From contig QANU01102101.1 in assembly GCA_003254905.1 (NCBI GenBank), positions 3,531 through 67,530 on the forward strand: 64,000 bases of DNA, given 5' to 3'. The notes under the pieces are model-generated. The model was not told the DNA's origin, did no database searches, and saw nothing but the letters and a program-made list of their open reading frames with translations. The first letter of the stretch is position 1. Each line of letters begins with the position of its first letter. Positions 1 to 12,396 of the stretch are shown here, in pieces. The DNA is from Nissolia schottii (taxonomy: Eukaryota > Streptophyta > Magnoliopsida > Fabales > Fabaceae). Position numbers and translations under genes: made by a program.

Positions 1-161
1 TTTTTTTTTCTGTTTTTATTTGTTTCCTTTTTATTATGGTTTGGACGTGTTTTGTATGTGATTACTGTAGGAACAAATGATGTTGTGTTCTGATTTTTGT
101 GTTCTGGATTTTTGCAAATTTTTGAGTTGTGATTTTGTTCATCATCTTCATCTTCTGAGCC
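1..161. other. Unassigned T-rich left edge
   Basis: T-rich sequence with no coding similarity that I recognise. It may be the interior of the hAT-like element whose terminus lies at about 377, because no second terminus is visible inside the window. Confidence 0.3.
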
Positions 162-377
162 ATGAGGACGGGTCACCCGCCGACCCGCCTGATCCGATCC
201 GATCTGGGCGGGTGGCGGGTCTGGCGGGTACCCATAAAAAAACTGAAAAATTTACCCGACCCGACCCACGTGCTGATGGTCGGGTCGGATCAAGGACATG
301 GTCGGGTCGGGTTTGATGGTCGGGTCGGATCAAGGACATGGTCGGGTCTTACCCGACCCGACCCATGTGCACCCCTA
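162..377 (-). mobile_element. hAT-like transposon terminus with CCCGACC repeats
   Basis: On the minus strand the segment starts TAGGGGTGCACATGGG and runs into many GGGTC / GGGTCGG repeats. A TAGGGGTG-type end followed by GC-rich subterminal repeats is typical of plant hAT elements. The boundary cuts a plant-mobile-domain reading frame immediately after residues SWGYA, which supports an insertion. The next 8 bp (378-385, CTGCATAT) would be the target-site duplication, but the other end is not in the window, so this cannot be confirmed. Confidence 0.5.
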
Positions 378-1062
378 CTGCATATCCCCAGCTATATGTT
401 CTAGCGATGGCGAATTCCTCTAGAAGTGGGAGGAACATAGAATGCACCCATGACCCTGAATGATCCAGAAACAATGTGCCTCCAATTAAATGAAGGAAGT
501 ATGTCCGTGCATACTGCTGGGCCAAAACATCGTCTGCATTGTCATCGGGCTCATTATTAAGTAACTCAGCTAGCCATGACAACCGAATGCGCAATCCAGA
601 ATACCCACTCTACACTGGTGGGCACGCACCAAGTAATTCTTCACACCAATCCACCAAGTGAACATCCTGATTTCGGCCGATCACAACATGACCATCAATA
701 GGAAAACCAGAAATAATGCTAATGTTCTCCAACGTCATGGTGCACTCCCTAGTAGGCATATGAAAGGTATGTGTCTCGGGTTGCCATCTATTTACCAGTG
801 CTATGATCAAATGGTGATCAACAGTGCAATACCCCATATGAACAACACTTATAAAGCCCGTCTGCTCTAAGTAAGGAATGATACAATCTGGAGGGTTCTA
901 AGTGTTTCGCATTGTTAGACAACAATCATCCAAACTTGTGCATGCCTAACACATAATATCCTATCACTAGCCTCATTCTAAATATTTTGTGACACATGAC
1001 AGTTTTGTAACTCTAGAACAGAAGCGTCCTCTAGCCCAGGGTTTACATGCCGAGTCATCTTA
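378..1062 (-). pseudogene. Plant mobile domain (PMD / MAIN-like) gene fragment
   Basis: Several minus-strand frames join into a broken protein related to the plant mobile domain, found in MAIN-like proteins, PP7-long-form proteins and MULE-associated genes. Recognisable blocks in order are MTRHVNPG near 1060, PPDCIIPYLEQTGF near 890-840, DHHLIIALVNRWQPETHTFH, TLENISIISGFPIDGHVV, and RLSWLAEL followed by YARTYFLHLIGGTLFLD and VHSMFLPLLEEF. Stops and frame changes separate the blocks (stops near 970 and 600), so it cannot make a full protein. The C-terminal half is replaced at 377 by hAT-like sequence. The family assignment is from remembered domain conservation. I infer a dead transposon-borne copy rather than a host MAIN gene. 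Confidence 0.75.
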
Positions 1063-2772
1063 TACGCCGTAATAGATATTAAAAAATTGTGTTGATCACT
1101 AACATACTATACTATATTACTCTATGCATCAATCTATCATAAATTGCCTAACAAATTAATATAGACAACATTTATATAATCAATTTAAAGATTACATTTA
1201 AAGAAATTAATTCACACATTCTAATTAAACTATAAATTTTAATAAATTAAAAATTACAAATCTGTCGCATAAATTGAATCCAAGAACTGGACAGAGTTTT
1301 AGGAATTTTAGAGAGAGAAAATTTTTGGAGAGACAGTGGATTTTTAGAAAATGAGAATGGATAAAGGGGTTTGGAGGTGGTGAGGTTGTTAAATATTGAT
1401 CGAGAGAGGCCTCACCAAACCTGTTGGCGAATATTGTACAAATGTGACCTGTAGATTGGCGAATGAGAGGAAGATTCGCTAGGAGGGTTGAAGAGCTTGA
1501 GATAAATTCGCTGGGAGATTTGGCAAATGTAGGGGAGAATTGCCAGCCGTGTTGGTGAATCCTACGTGGATTCGCTAAGCGTGTTGGTGAATCTGACGTA
1601 GCCTCGCCACGAGGACTTGAGTGTCACGCTGGCTAAAACAAGTGTAGTCCTGTAATAAGTTTGAAAACAAGAGCATTTTGATAATTTACTTGAATAAAAA
1701 GAGCATTTTAATAAATAAAAAAAAACTCCTAGTGCGCACATAAGTCAATTTCCCTCAAAATGGAATTAAACAATATCACTCCTTATCCTTCATGATTCAA
1801 TTAAAGACTCTTGAACAAAAGCACCATATATCATAAAGTCAGGGAAACAATTTATAAAAAGAACAAAATAAAAAAGGAAAAAGGTCAGAGAAGCATTGTT
1901 AAATATTTATATTTTTTATTTTTTATTCTTGATTGCCAGCTAACCTACCAACTCGCAGGGCAAACATGAATTTTCGATCTACATAAAAACTCGATCGCCT
2001 GCCCCATTTATATGCAGGCCGGCCCGCCCCTTTTTCCATCCCTAGTTTGCATAATGGAAGAAAAAGATTACCCAAGAACCCTTAATTTGTGAATGGAAGA
2101 AAAATTACCCAGAAATGGAAAGCAATTGCAGTGAGGAGAAGAAAAAAAAAACACAAAGTGAATGGGGGTGAGAGAAAAAAGAAATTGTAGGGGAATATAT
2201 TGTTGGGTTTGAGTTTGGGGTGGTGACAGTTGCTCAAGATGGAGGCATAGTCAGCTGCGTGACTTAGAGGCGCGGTTGACTGAATAACCAGGAGGCACTG
2301 ACAGGTGCAAGTGAGGTGGTTGACGACATGTGTGGTGGGCTAATGGAGAAGTTGCAGTGGAGACCTTGCAAAACAGGATATTGTGTTTCTGAAATGGGGT
2401 GTGGAAGATGATGGGTTAGGTTGAATTAGAGAGGATAAAGTTGGGTTTTTAATTTTTAATGAGGGTAAATTTCTCTATTTTATTTTTTTAGAGACTTTTG
2501 CTTCCAATGAGAATCTAACATTCTCATGGGAGAACGTGAGATTAAAAATGAGAGAAAGTGGGACTTTCTTAATTTATGGAAATATAACTTGCCTTTGAAT
2601 ATTTTTTTAATTTGCGAACCAAGCGCGAGAATCTTGCATTTCAAAGCTTTTATTCCCCTGAATGTTGACAAATTTTGCAAACCATGCATCCCCTTAAGTT
2701 AATCGAGTCATAGTTAACTATCAAAGTGGAGAGAGAAAAACAGTGGTTCAACAAAAAGAGAAGGATGATAAC
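1063..2772. other. Intergenic, decayed repeat DNA
   Basis: No gene seen. Bases 1385-1640 carry scattered GGCGAAT / ATTCGCT motifs in both orientations, which may be the upstream part of the PMD-bearing element. Near 1990-2043 the sequence ends in ...GCCCCTTTTTCCATCCCTAG, whose complement CTAGGGATGG resembles another hAT-type terminus, but no partner or duplication was found. The rest is AT-rich and unassigned. Confidence 0.4.
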
Positions 2773-2789
2773 CAATCATATGTATTCTT

Positions 2790-2894
2790 TTTTTTTTTTT
2801 TTACTAAGGGACCTTTTTGTCCATCTTATGATTCAAACTCAGTTCTTCCATTTTACCAAGCGCAGGATCAACCACTAGATTGTGGGCTCAATCG
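2790..2894 (-). mobile_element. tRNA-derived SINE with target-site duplication
   Basis: Read on the minus strand, this 105-bp unit has an RNA polymerase III box A-like motif (ATCTAGTGGTTGA) and, about 35 bp later, a box B-like motif (GAGTTTGAATC). It ends in a poly(A) tail, seen as the T run at 2790-2802. It is flanked by 17-bp direct repeats at 2773-2789 and 2895-2911 that differ at two positions. Box A, box B, A-tail and duplication together define a retroposed SINE. The family name is not recognised. Confidence 0.75.
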
Positions 2895-2911
2895 CAATTA
2901 GATGTATTCTT

Positions 2912-4347
2912 GCATATATACAAGAAAGGAAAAAAAGTTTCAATACAAAATGTGTTTTCCTGTTTTTTATTAATTATTTACTAACTAAAATTGTGAGTCA
3001 TGAAACGTTAAAAGTTCATCCTTCCAATAAGTGAGCTTTACGGGAATTTGAATTTTTTTTTAATTGAAACAAGAATGGAATTTAATCCTCATCTCTACAT
3101 GATACTAAAAGTTGTATCATTATCAACAACGTGTCGGTCTCTTCTTTCTCTTTATTAATGATTATTATACGTATATAATATAGTTTTCCAAAATAAAGCA
3201 CAAAATTAAAGGCATTAAAAGCACAAACTTTATGCACATTCACGCATAAACTTTATTTAGACTACATTACAAACCTATAGTTAAGAGTTATATGCAATCT
3301 GAACTTCATTTAAAAATGCACAAACATTATAAATAGTAATGCACAAATTTTATACGTACAAATACACAAACATTACAAAATTATCAAAGTATTTTACAAT
3401 CTGAACTTTATTTAAAAAAAATGCACAAACATTATACGTAATAATGCACAAACTTTATTCTCATGAGTGCACAAACATTACAAACTTGTAGATGATATTC
3501 TTAACTATATTTAATTAAGTGTATAAACATTACAGGTGTTAAAACATAAACTTTATGTATATAAGTACGGGGTGTATGTATAGTGTATATTTTTGGGTGT
3601 ACATGTAGCCGACCTCATTTTTTTTTTGTTCACAACCAGGGAGTCCACCGGTGCGTTCATAATGACTAATCCCTTCACTAACTTGTAGCCTCTAAAGGTA
3701 GGATAGTTGATCCGTAGATTTAAAACTGTATCATATCTAAAATCAATGATTAAATACATTTGATTAAGAGAGGATGAGGCCCGCTCAACCACCCCCAATT
3801 TTTCTCTTCATTATTTTAGAGCTAACTAATTCAATATGATACTAAAATCTTGAAATAATAAATTCAATGTCATTCTCAGTCCAAATCTCATCTCATCCCC
3901 AAATATCTCTCCCATTTTTCTTATAAATAACACTTATCCCAATAACCTTAGGAAAAGGTCAGATACACAGTATTTACAAGGTGATATCTCACCTAGGCAA
4001 CTTTTCTCTGGCAATACGGCATTTACAATATAAAATATTGTCCTCAATAGCCGAGGAGCAACGGAATGTGAATGTCAACCAATTTTCACTAATAATTGTA
4101 GTTGTCATCCAATTCTAAATAAAATTGGTCAAAACTGTTCCGAGGCGAGATTATCCATCAAACCCAAGCTACGTTTGTAATTTTAGCTGTACATGCAGAA
4201 GTTACTTTAAGAATCCCGTAAGATTCATTCAAAAATATTATTCTAAAATAAAATGTTAAAATTTCCAGTGGACGGAACTAGTTTAATATACCCATTTCAC
4301 TTTCAATCAGAATCATATGATTCATATCACACGCGCGCATACGAACT
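2912..4347. other. Intergenic region upstream of the receptor kinase, with dispersed GCACAAAC repeat
   Basis: Between about 3190 and 3560 short phrases of the form TGCACAAACATTATA and GCATAAACTTTAT recur roughly a dozen times at irregular spacing, giving a degenerate low-complexity array. Bases 3600-4347 contain the presumed promoter of the downstream kinase. No TATA box can be assigned with confidence; TTTAATATACCC near 4281 is a candidate. Confidence 0.45.
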
Positions 4348-7300
4348 ATGGCCAAAACCAATCAAATCTATAGTATATGGTACATGCACTTTGCATTTAA
4401 ATGCAAGGAACTCTCCCAACTAAAATTTGTAACAGACTACTCTTACCTCTCCCAACTAAATCATCTAATGGCCATGAAGAATTACCCCGTACCATTTCTG
4501 GTGTATCTCCTAATAATAATGACGTGCTTCAGTTCCATTTTAATGGCCTCTCCACCTGATATAGCTGAAGCAAAGGCTCTGCTGAAGTGGAGACTCAGCC
4601 TTGACAACACTAGTCAGGCTTTGCTCTCTTCATGGAAAGGCAACACTCCTTGCAACTGGGCAGGAATCACTTGCGATGGTGAGAACAAATCTGTGCTTGG
4701 CATGAATCTCACAAGCCTCGGACTAAAGGGTACGCTTCAAAGTCTCAACTTCTCATCACTCCCGAACATCCTCACTATAGACATAAGCAGCAATTCCTTT
4801 TCTGGAACTATTCCCACACAAATTGGTGTTCTGTCCAAACTCTCCTATCTTGACCTCAGCCAAAACAGTCTCTCCGGAAAAATTCCACCTGAGATAACAC
4901 AGTTGGCTGGTCTTCACACGTTAGCATTGGGACATAATGTTTTTGATAGCTCCATCCCTCAGGAGATTGGTTCAATGGGCAACTTGACCAAAATTCATAT
5001 TCCTTGGTCCAAGCTCATCGGTCCTATCCCAATTTCTATTGAGAAGTTGGCCAACTTGTCACATCTTGATGTAGGAGGGAACAACCTCTCCGGCAGCATT
5101 CCTCCCAGAATCTGGCGTATGGACCTAAAGCACTTGTCGCTCGCGATAAATAACTTTCATGGCTCCATCCCTCAAGAAATTGTCAACATGAGGAACCTGG
5201 AGATTCTGTATCTTCAAGACAGTGGCCTTTCCGGTTCCATGCCCCAAGAACTTGGGATGCTGGTAAATCTAAGAGAGCTTGATATCAGCGGTTGCAATCT
5301 CACTGGCACTATCCCAACTTCAATAGGAAATCTGGCCAATATATCACTTCTCAAGTTAAGTTACAACCAACTTCATGGCCATATTCCCAGTGAAATTGAG
5401 AAGTTGGTCAACCTCAATATTCTATACCTTGGGGGAAATAATCTTTTAGGATCTATTCCTCAGGAAATTGGATTGTTGGCAACTCTTAGTGAACTTGATT
5501 TGTCCAATAACCATTTCACCGGTAGAATCCCTTCTACAATAGGAAACTTGAGCAGTTTGCTTTATCTTTACCTTTATGCGAACAATCTCTCTGGTTCCAT
5601 TCCAGATGAAATTGGGAATCTCCATTCTCTCATCAAATTCCAGTTGTTAGGTAATAACCTTACTGGTCCAATACCACCATCCATAGGTAACTTGGTCAAT
5701 TTGGATTCCCTTCTCCTTTATGACAATAATCTCTCTGGACCTATCCCTTCCAGCGTTGGGAACTTGACAAAGCTCAGCACGTTATCTCTATTCTCAAATA
5801 AACTCAGTGGCAACCTTCCAATTGAAATGAACATGCTCACCAATTTGGAAAACCTGCAGTTGTCTGACAATAATTTCACAGGCCACTTGCCTCGAAACAT
5901 TTGTATTGGTGGAAAGCTGACAAAATTTTCTGCTACCAATAACCATTTCACAGGCTCAATTCCAAAGAGTCTGAAAAATTGCCCCAGTCTTATAAGAGTT
6001 AGGCTTGAGAAAAATCAGCTTACTGGAAATATAACAGATGCGTTTGGTGTATATCCCAATTTGGACTACATTGGACTGAGTGACAATAATTTGTATGGCC
6101 ACCTTTCACCAAACTGGGGGAAATGTAATAGCCTCACAAGCCTCAATATCGCCAACAACGATTTGTCCGGTGGCATACCACAAGAACTAGGCGAGGCAAC
6201 CAACTTGCATGTGCTTGATCTATCTTCCAACCATCTCACGGGAACAATTCCAAAGGAGCTAGGTAACTTGAATTTGTTGATCAAACTCTTTCTAAGCAAT
6301 AATCATCTTGCAGGAAATGTTCCCATACAAATAGCATCATTGCAAGAACTTGATACTCTGGAGCTTGCTGCAAATAATTTCAGTGGTTTCATCACGAAAC
6401 AACTTGGAACGTTGCCTAAGTTATTGAAGTTGAATTTGAGCCAAAATAAATTTGAGGGAGGCATCCCTTCTGAGCTCGGAAGATTAAAATATCTTCAAAG
6501 CCTTGATCTTGGCAAGAATTTCCTAAATGGGACAATACCATCAATGCTTGGAGAACTGAGGAGCTTAGATACATTGAATCTCTCTCACAATTATCTTTCT
6601 GGTGCTATTCCCTCTAGTTTCAATGACATGTTTAGTCTCATATCAGTTGATATATCAAACAACCAATTAGAGGGTTCACTTCCAAGCGTTCCAGCCTTTC
6701 AAAAAGCTCCAATTGAAGCACTGAGAAATAATAAAGGCTTGTGTGGTAATGTTTCTGGCCTTCAGTCTTGTCCATCATCATCAAGTACCAAACCTCACAA
6801 TCATAACACTAACAAAGTTGTATTGCTAGTTTTACCCCTTACTTTGGGAATTCCGATAATACTACTAGCACTTTTGGCCTTTGGAGTCTCATGTCGCCTC
6901 CGCAACCTAAGTGTAACTACAAATGAAAACCAGGCTATAGAGTCACAAACTCGCAATTTATTTGCGATTTGGAGTTATGATGGGATAATGGTGTGTGAGA
7001 ACATTATTCAAGCCACAGAAGAATTTGATGATAAATATCTAATTGGGGTTGGAGGCTATGGATCTGTTTACAAAGCAAATTTGAGCACAGGTCAAGTTGT
7101 TGCTGTGAAGAAACTTCATTCCATACCAGATAAAGAGATGTCAAATTTAAAATCTTTCACAAATGAGATTCAAACTTTGACAGAAATTCGGCACCGTAAC
7201 ATTGTCAAGTTATACGGGTTTTGTGCACATCCACGATTCTCATTTTTGGTTTATGAATTCTTGGAGAGGGGCAGCTTGGATAATATTTTGAGAGATGATA

Positions 7301-8049
7301 CACAAGCAATTGCGTTTGACTGGAATAGGAGGGTCAACGTGGTTAAAGGTGTAGCCAATGCTTTATGCTATTTGCACCATGGTTGCGCTCCTCCAATTGT
7401 TCATCGTGACATATCAAGCAAAAATGTTCTTCTGGATTTAGAGTATGAGGCTCATGTGTCGGACTTCGGAACTGCTAAGCTTCTTAATCCTGACTCATCA
7501 AACTGGACCTCATTAGCAGGCACCTTTGGATATGTTGCTCCAGGTTAGTTACTTTATTTACTTTCTTGTTACATTAATGAATACATTTTCTTTTATGATG
7601 CTAATTATTTTGCCATAGCTATTTTTGCAATTATTTGCAGTTCATGCTGGGTTATTAAAATCAAACTATTTTGTCCACTATATTTCTTTGAATTTGTTGC
7701 AGAACTTGCATACACCATGGAAGTAAACGAGAAATGTGATGTTTATAGCTTTGGAATATTAGCGCTGGAAATACTGTTAGGAAAGCATCCTGGAGATGTA
7801 ATGTCTTCTATGTTATCATCTTCTTGGAGAGCGGTGGCCCCAACACCTGATAGTTTCCCAATGGAACTTATGTTGGATCAACGTCTCTCTTATCCTATGA
7901 GTCCAATTTCCAATGAAGTGGTATTGATTCTAAGGATAGCAAATGCATGCTTGAATGAAAACCCACAGTCTCGCCTTACCATGGAGCAGGTGGCAAATGA
8001 GCTTACAATGCCAAAGTCACCTTCATCATCACATTTGAAGGCCCGATAA
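4348..8049 (+). CDS. LRR receptor-like protein kinase, MIK2-like (LRR-XII type)
   Basis: Two exons, 4348-7543 and 7703-8049, joined across a 159-bp GT-AG intron that splits the Glu codon of the kinase APE motif; 1,180 residues from the first ATG. The hydrophobic signal peptide starts only at Met41/Met43 (4468/4474), so the true start is probably 4468. Order of parts: signal peptide, LRR N-cap with the CNWAGITC cysteine pair, about 27 LRRs of the LxxLxxLxLxxNxLxGxIP type, C-cap cysteines, a transmembrane helix near residues 823-850 and a Ser/Thr kinase. The kinase has the glycine loop GVGGYGSVYKA near 898, ATP-binding Lys921, HRD with Asp1021, DFG Asp1039 and APE. All catalytic residues are present, so an active plasma-membrane receptor is expected. 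Its ligand is unknown. The closest remembered family is MDIS1-INTERACTING RECEPTOR LIKE KINASE 2-like. Confidence 0.93.
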
Positions 8050-9119
8050 TCCTATTAACTTGTTTAATCACTATGCACTACCTCATTAAACTATACTCCT
8101 ATGTGTGTGTGTATATCTCTCTCTCTCTATATATATAGATGATGAACATTTTTTTGGGTAAAATTATAGATAAAATTCAATCTGTATACTTTTAAAAAGG
8201 GAAAAGGTACTTGGTTCAACAATAACCATGCTCGACACATGCTTGACAAAATAAACATGAATGAAAGTTTCCTTCCCACTCTTTTCTTTTTGTTATTTCT
8301 CACCAGCTCTTAATTTTTAGTGGTCACATTTATTGTCCTGCAAATTTTTGCAATTTTTTTTTTCTTGCTAAATAGCACATCTCTTTTAAAATAGTTTTAC
8401 TTTCATGGCGTTTAATGTGGTGTTTTATTCATTCATGATAAGTTTTACTTTGTATTATCCGTGTAACAATTTATTAGTTCCCTTTTACAGGGTAGAAATA
8501 AACAAAATATCTAGTAATATCTTTATTGAAACGGTAAAGTATTCTTTTGGTCTTCTATTTATACTCATTTATTCACTAGTATTTTTCATAAAGTTTAATA
8601 TGGCTATTAAAGGAGCCAAAACAAAGTCATTTTGGGTAAGTTGACCTTAAAATAAATTTCCTTATTTTTGCGTCAAAATAATGTCATTTTGGTCATATAA
8701 CAGTTATGTTAGCACCATTTGTTAGTGGAATAATTAAGGGACTAATAGAGGATTGAATTGACTAACAATTTATAAATAAAAGACCAAATTAAACTTTTTA
8801 AAAAATACATGACCAAAGTCAATAAATGGATATAAACATGAAAAGAGTATTTTATCCCTAATATAATGAGATTGATTTATACCATATTTAGATTGATTAG
8901 AATTTGATATAGGAATTTATTATTATTATTATTTTGACGAGGGAGGAAATTATTATTCTGTCTATAAATTGCATGCCCTCTTTGAAAATATTGATCCAAA
9001 TTAATCCATGATATACAAAAAAAATATAACACGCCTTTCTTTGTCTCCCTTTTCTCCTTGTTCTCACCATTTAAAATGGTACCATAGTGATATTATCCTC
9101 CATGACCTGTACGTCCACC
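8050..9119. other. 3' flank of the receptor kinase and intergenic DNA
   Basis: A compound microsatellite (GT, CT and AT runs) lies at about 8103-8140, just after the stop codon. At 8911-8957 two 14-bp direct repeats (one mismatch) flank a 19-bp insert that reads CCCTCGTCAAAATAATAAT on the minus strand, a possible ultra-short retroposon. No gene seen. Confidence 0.4.
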
Positions 9120-9122
9120 CCG

Positions 9123-9299
9123 TGCACTTTCTATTGTCATTCCTTCTTTTGTGCACTCCATGTTGTCATTCCTTCCTACATGCATTACCTATTGGTGTTC
9201 CTTTCATCTCCATGCACTCCCTGTTATCATTCCCTCTTCAGTGCACTCATCGTTGTGTTTCTTGCCTTCGTACACTATTCGTTGTTGCTCATGCTTCTC
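9123..9299. repeat. Degenerate 29-bp tandem repeat, about six copies
   Basis: Units begin TGCAC or a variant at 9123, 9152, 9181, 9213, 9242 and 9271, with steps of 29, 29, 32, 29 and 29 bp. Each unit continues with a variant of (C)TGTTGTCATTCCTTC. All forward frames stay open for 200-300 bp as a consequence of the repeat, so I do not call a protein. Confidence 0.75.
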
Positions 9300-9419
9300 A
9301 ATAAAACAAAAAAAAAAAATTAGTTATTATCTACTTCAACATTTTTTGAGAAGAAAAAATAAATAATATTTAAAACTTCAAAATAACTTCTAAAAATGGT
9401 AGTGGCTTGGTTTTAGAAT

Positions 9420-10260
9420 CACAAAGCAGAGAATTTAGCGGCGGTTCATTAACGGCAAAATAGTCTTCTAACAGCCGCTAAACCTATATCTCTCTGCGGA
9501 ACCTTACACAAAATAGCGGCGGTAAAGACAACACCGCCGCCAAAAAACCGCCAGAAATTATAAGCCATATTGTCTACTCAATTAGCAGCGGTTTTATCCG
9601 AACCGACACCAATAAAACGCCACAAAATTTTATTACAAATTTGATAAAATATTAGCGCCGGTTAGATATCAACACCGCAAGCAACCGCCGGAACTGTTAA
9701 ATAATCGCCGCTAAAATCAATGGTCTCACTCGGACATAAGTCAGTTTAGCGGCAGTTCTTCCCCAACCGCCACCAAAAAACAGCCACAAAATGTATATTC
9801 CAGAATAGTTATACATTAAACGGCGGTTGATTAACGGCAAAACTGTAATGTAACCGCCGCTAATTGATCATCTCAGGGGATTGAAACCATCAATTAGCGG
9901 CAGTCACTTTAAACCGCCGCAAAATAACCGCCAGAAATAAGCAATGGTTAGTTAACGGCAAAACTCTAATATAACCGCCGCTAACGGAGGTAAATGCATA
10001 CCCGCTGCAAAATAACCGCCAGAAATTGGTTATTCAATTAGCGGCAGTATCACTTCAACCGCCACCAAAAAAGCCACAAAAATGATATGACAGATTAGCG
10101 GCGGTTAGAAATAATACCTCGTCTTAAACAACCGCCGCTAAAATCAATGGTCTCGCTCGGACTGTACTCAATTTGGCGGCAGTTCTGTCGTAACCGCCGC
10201 AGATAAACCGCCACAAAAAATGTTGAATCTGTCAGCCACAAAAATATCCGTCGAAGACAA
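9420..10260. mobile_element. CACTA (En/Spm)-type subterminal repeat region
   Basis: The motif AACCGCCGC(TAA) and its complement TTAGCGGCGG occur more than a dozen times in both orientations, as in the subterminal regions of plant CACTA transposons. A longer phrase (TTAACGGCAAAA...AACCGCCGCTAA) recurs near 9445, 9823 and 9948. A block containing CAATGGTCTC is repeated with a period of about 427 bp (9721 and 10148). The left boundary near 9420 reads CACAAAGCAGAGAATTTAGCGG, which may be a decayed CACTA terminus. The second terminus was not found. Confidence 0.6.
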
Positions 10261-12386
10261 ATTGTCAAGATTTACCAATGGATCAATCTATTGAAATATT
10301 GTGTGAATAAAATATTATTATTTTCTACTGATCAATGGTAATAAGAAAGACCTCCTGACTGAAGTCGTGAGGTTAGTCAAGTGCGTGATTTAATAAGAAA
10401 TGACCCCTTATCGTAGATGTAGGTTCTTTCTAAATCCACCATTACCTTCCATATTTAGTCCTCATCAAATGGTTCGACCTCGATGGGCCCACCATCACCA
10501 ACCTCAGTCAGGCTCCTGCAACCTCTAGTCATACTCGATTTTCAAGTAAATGTAACAATAAATTGACATATAATAAGCAAACTAATTAAAATATAAAATT
10601 AATTAACAATAAATTGATAGATAATTTATACTTGCAACCATCTCTTGAGACTTGAGAGCACGGGTCGCCAAGACTATCTTATGGCCCTTCCAAGTGTTAG
10701 CATGCCTAAAGAGCTTCGGCAAAGTCGGATCTCTGCACAACTATTTTCTCCGCATTTTTAGCCTTCATTAGAATAATCTAAAACATATAATAAAAGTACA
10801 TTTACATAATTAATAAAAAAAAAAAATCTTATCATTTGAACCTCCGTGGACAGTTTGATTGATAGTGCACCCACCACAATGCAGCAACCCGCCCCTCGCT
10901 GAATTGTAGGCATCATTGGCCAAAATCTCGTTATTTTTGGGCTCAGTTGGTGGGATTGTTGTCCTCCTCTAACCTTGTCAGCGGTGTCCTATCTCATGCT
11001 CAAAGGCATGTCACATCCTGTCTGGTTGATCATCATCGTTAAATACAATATTAGGACATTCGATGCAATGGTGGATGACATATGGCATCAATGTGGACGA
11101 CCGAGGGAGTACTCGTGCTAGCCCCATCGGTTTGATTTGATTGGTTTGTGTTGTCTCGATGGGTTTGATTGGTTCCTTTTCACTCGTTTGGTTCATTTTG
11201 GTTTGATTGGCTTCTAATCAAATACTCAAATTGTGGATTCACAATGTTGCTCTTCACTAGCAGCGTTGCACCAGTGTAGTTCGTTTTGCGTTTTTGATAA
11301 GTCTAAATGATTCGTTTCAAAATGTATTTTGCTATGATTGGTGTTGTTATTGTAGTCTAATCACTTAAACTATGTTGGTCGATCACTCTTAGTCTTTTTT
11401 TCTTTCTTGAATTTTGTCTCACTAAATTTTCTCTTGAGAATTTTTAATGGTACTTGACCTATATGTGTGGAACAGTATTAAATTTCGATGAGTAATTATA
11501 TCTCGTACTTTTCTTACTTATTCTTGGATTTAAGTGTTTCGTTAAATCATAAAAAAAACACCAACATGTACACTAACATACACGCGCACTTACATAAATT
11601 GACGTGCACACACAATAACATACAGTTGCAAACACACTAACACTACCATGAACACACTCAAACTCAATACACACAGACTAACACAACACACACTAACTCA
11701 AGTCTAAACTCTCCCACACATTAAAAAAAATGGATCTAAATTGTCACAAATTAACCTAATGATTACACACACAAGCACATACTAACTCCACAATCCTACA
11801 CATAATCATACACACATGCACAAACACAGTACTCAAGACATGTACACACACAACAACATCAACAATAGTCCAGCAACATCACTATTGCAGTTTCAAGACC
11901 AATAAATAACAATCCAGCAACATTGAAAAAAAAATTAAGCAACTGAAAATAAGGTAATATGAGTTTACCCGATGGTAGAACAGTCATTAAATTAATATAA
12001 AAATTAAAATTAAAACCTGTTTATATTCGTCGATGCGGGTTTAGTGCCAAAAGGCGCCATGTGGCACCGACAAATGCAGCCAACAGATAATATGGCCTTG
12101 GTTGCGAACTTCATTGTCACTGATAAATTTAGACTATGAGATCCAACGGTGTGGTCGACAAATATTATTTGACAGTAATTTTTTTGGTATAAAATGTTTT
12201 CCTTGTGGTAACAGTTTAGATTTAACTCCTTTAAAGTGATAAGTAAATTTCAGAGGCTAAAATGCACAAACTTAACCGTTGATGGGAAAATCATTAGTTT
12301 AAGATTTTATAATATAAACATCAACATATTAAAATCATACAAATGTAATAATATGAACCATTGGTTTTTTCATTAGAGTTAAATAT
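10261..12386. other. Decayed transposon interior and CA-rich DNA
   Basis: No intact reading frame. Bases 10440-11000 have slightly higher GC content and could be the eroded interior of the CACTA element, but I could not align any transposase motif securely. Bases 11560-11860 are a CA-rich low-complexity stretch. Confidence 0.35.
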
Positions 12387-12396
12387 GTTTTTAGTT

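Noticed and set aside
5718-6299. Minus-strand frames inside the receptor kinase
   Set aside because: Shadows of LRR coding sequence.
9008-9366. Three overlapping Cys/His/Ser-rich frames
   Set aside because: Produced by the 29-bp tandem repeat; no signal peptide plus family match that I could defend.
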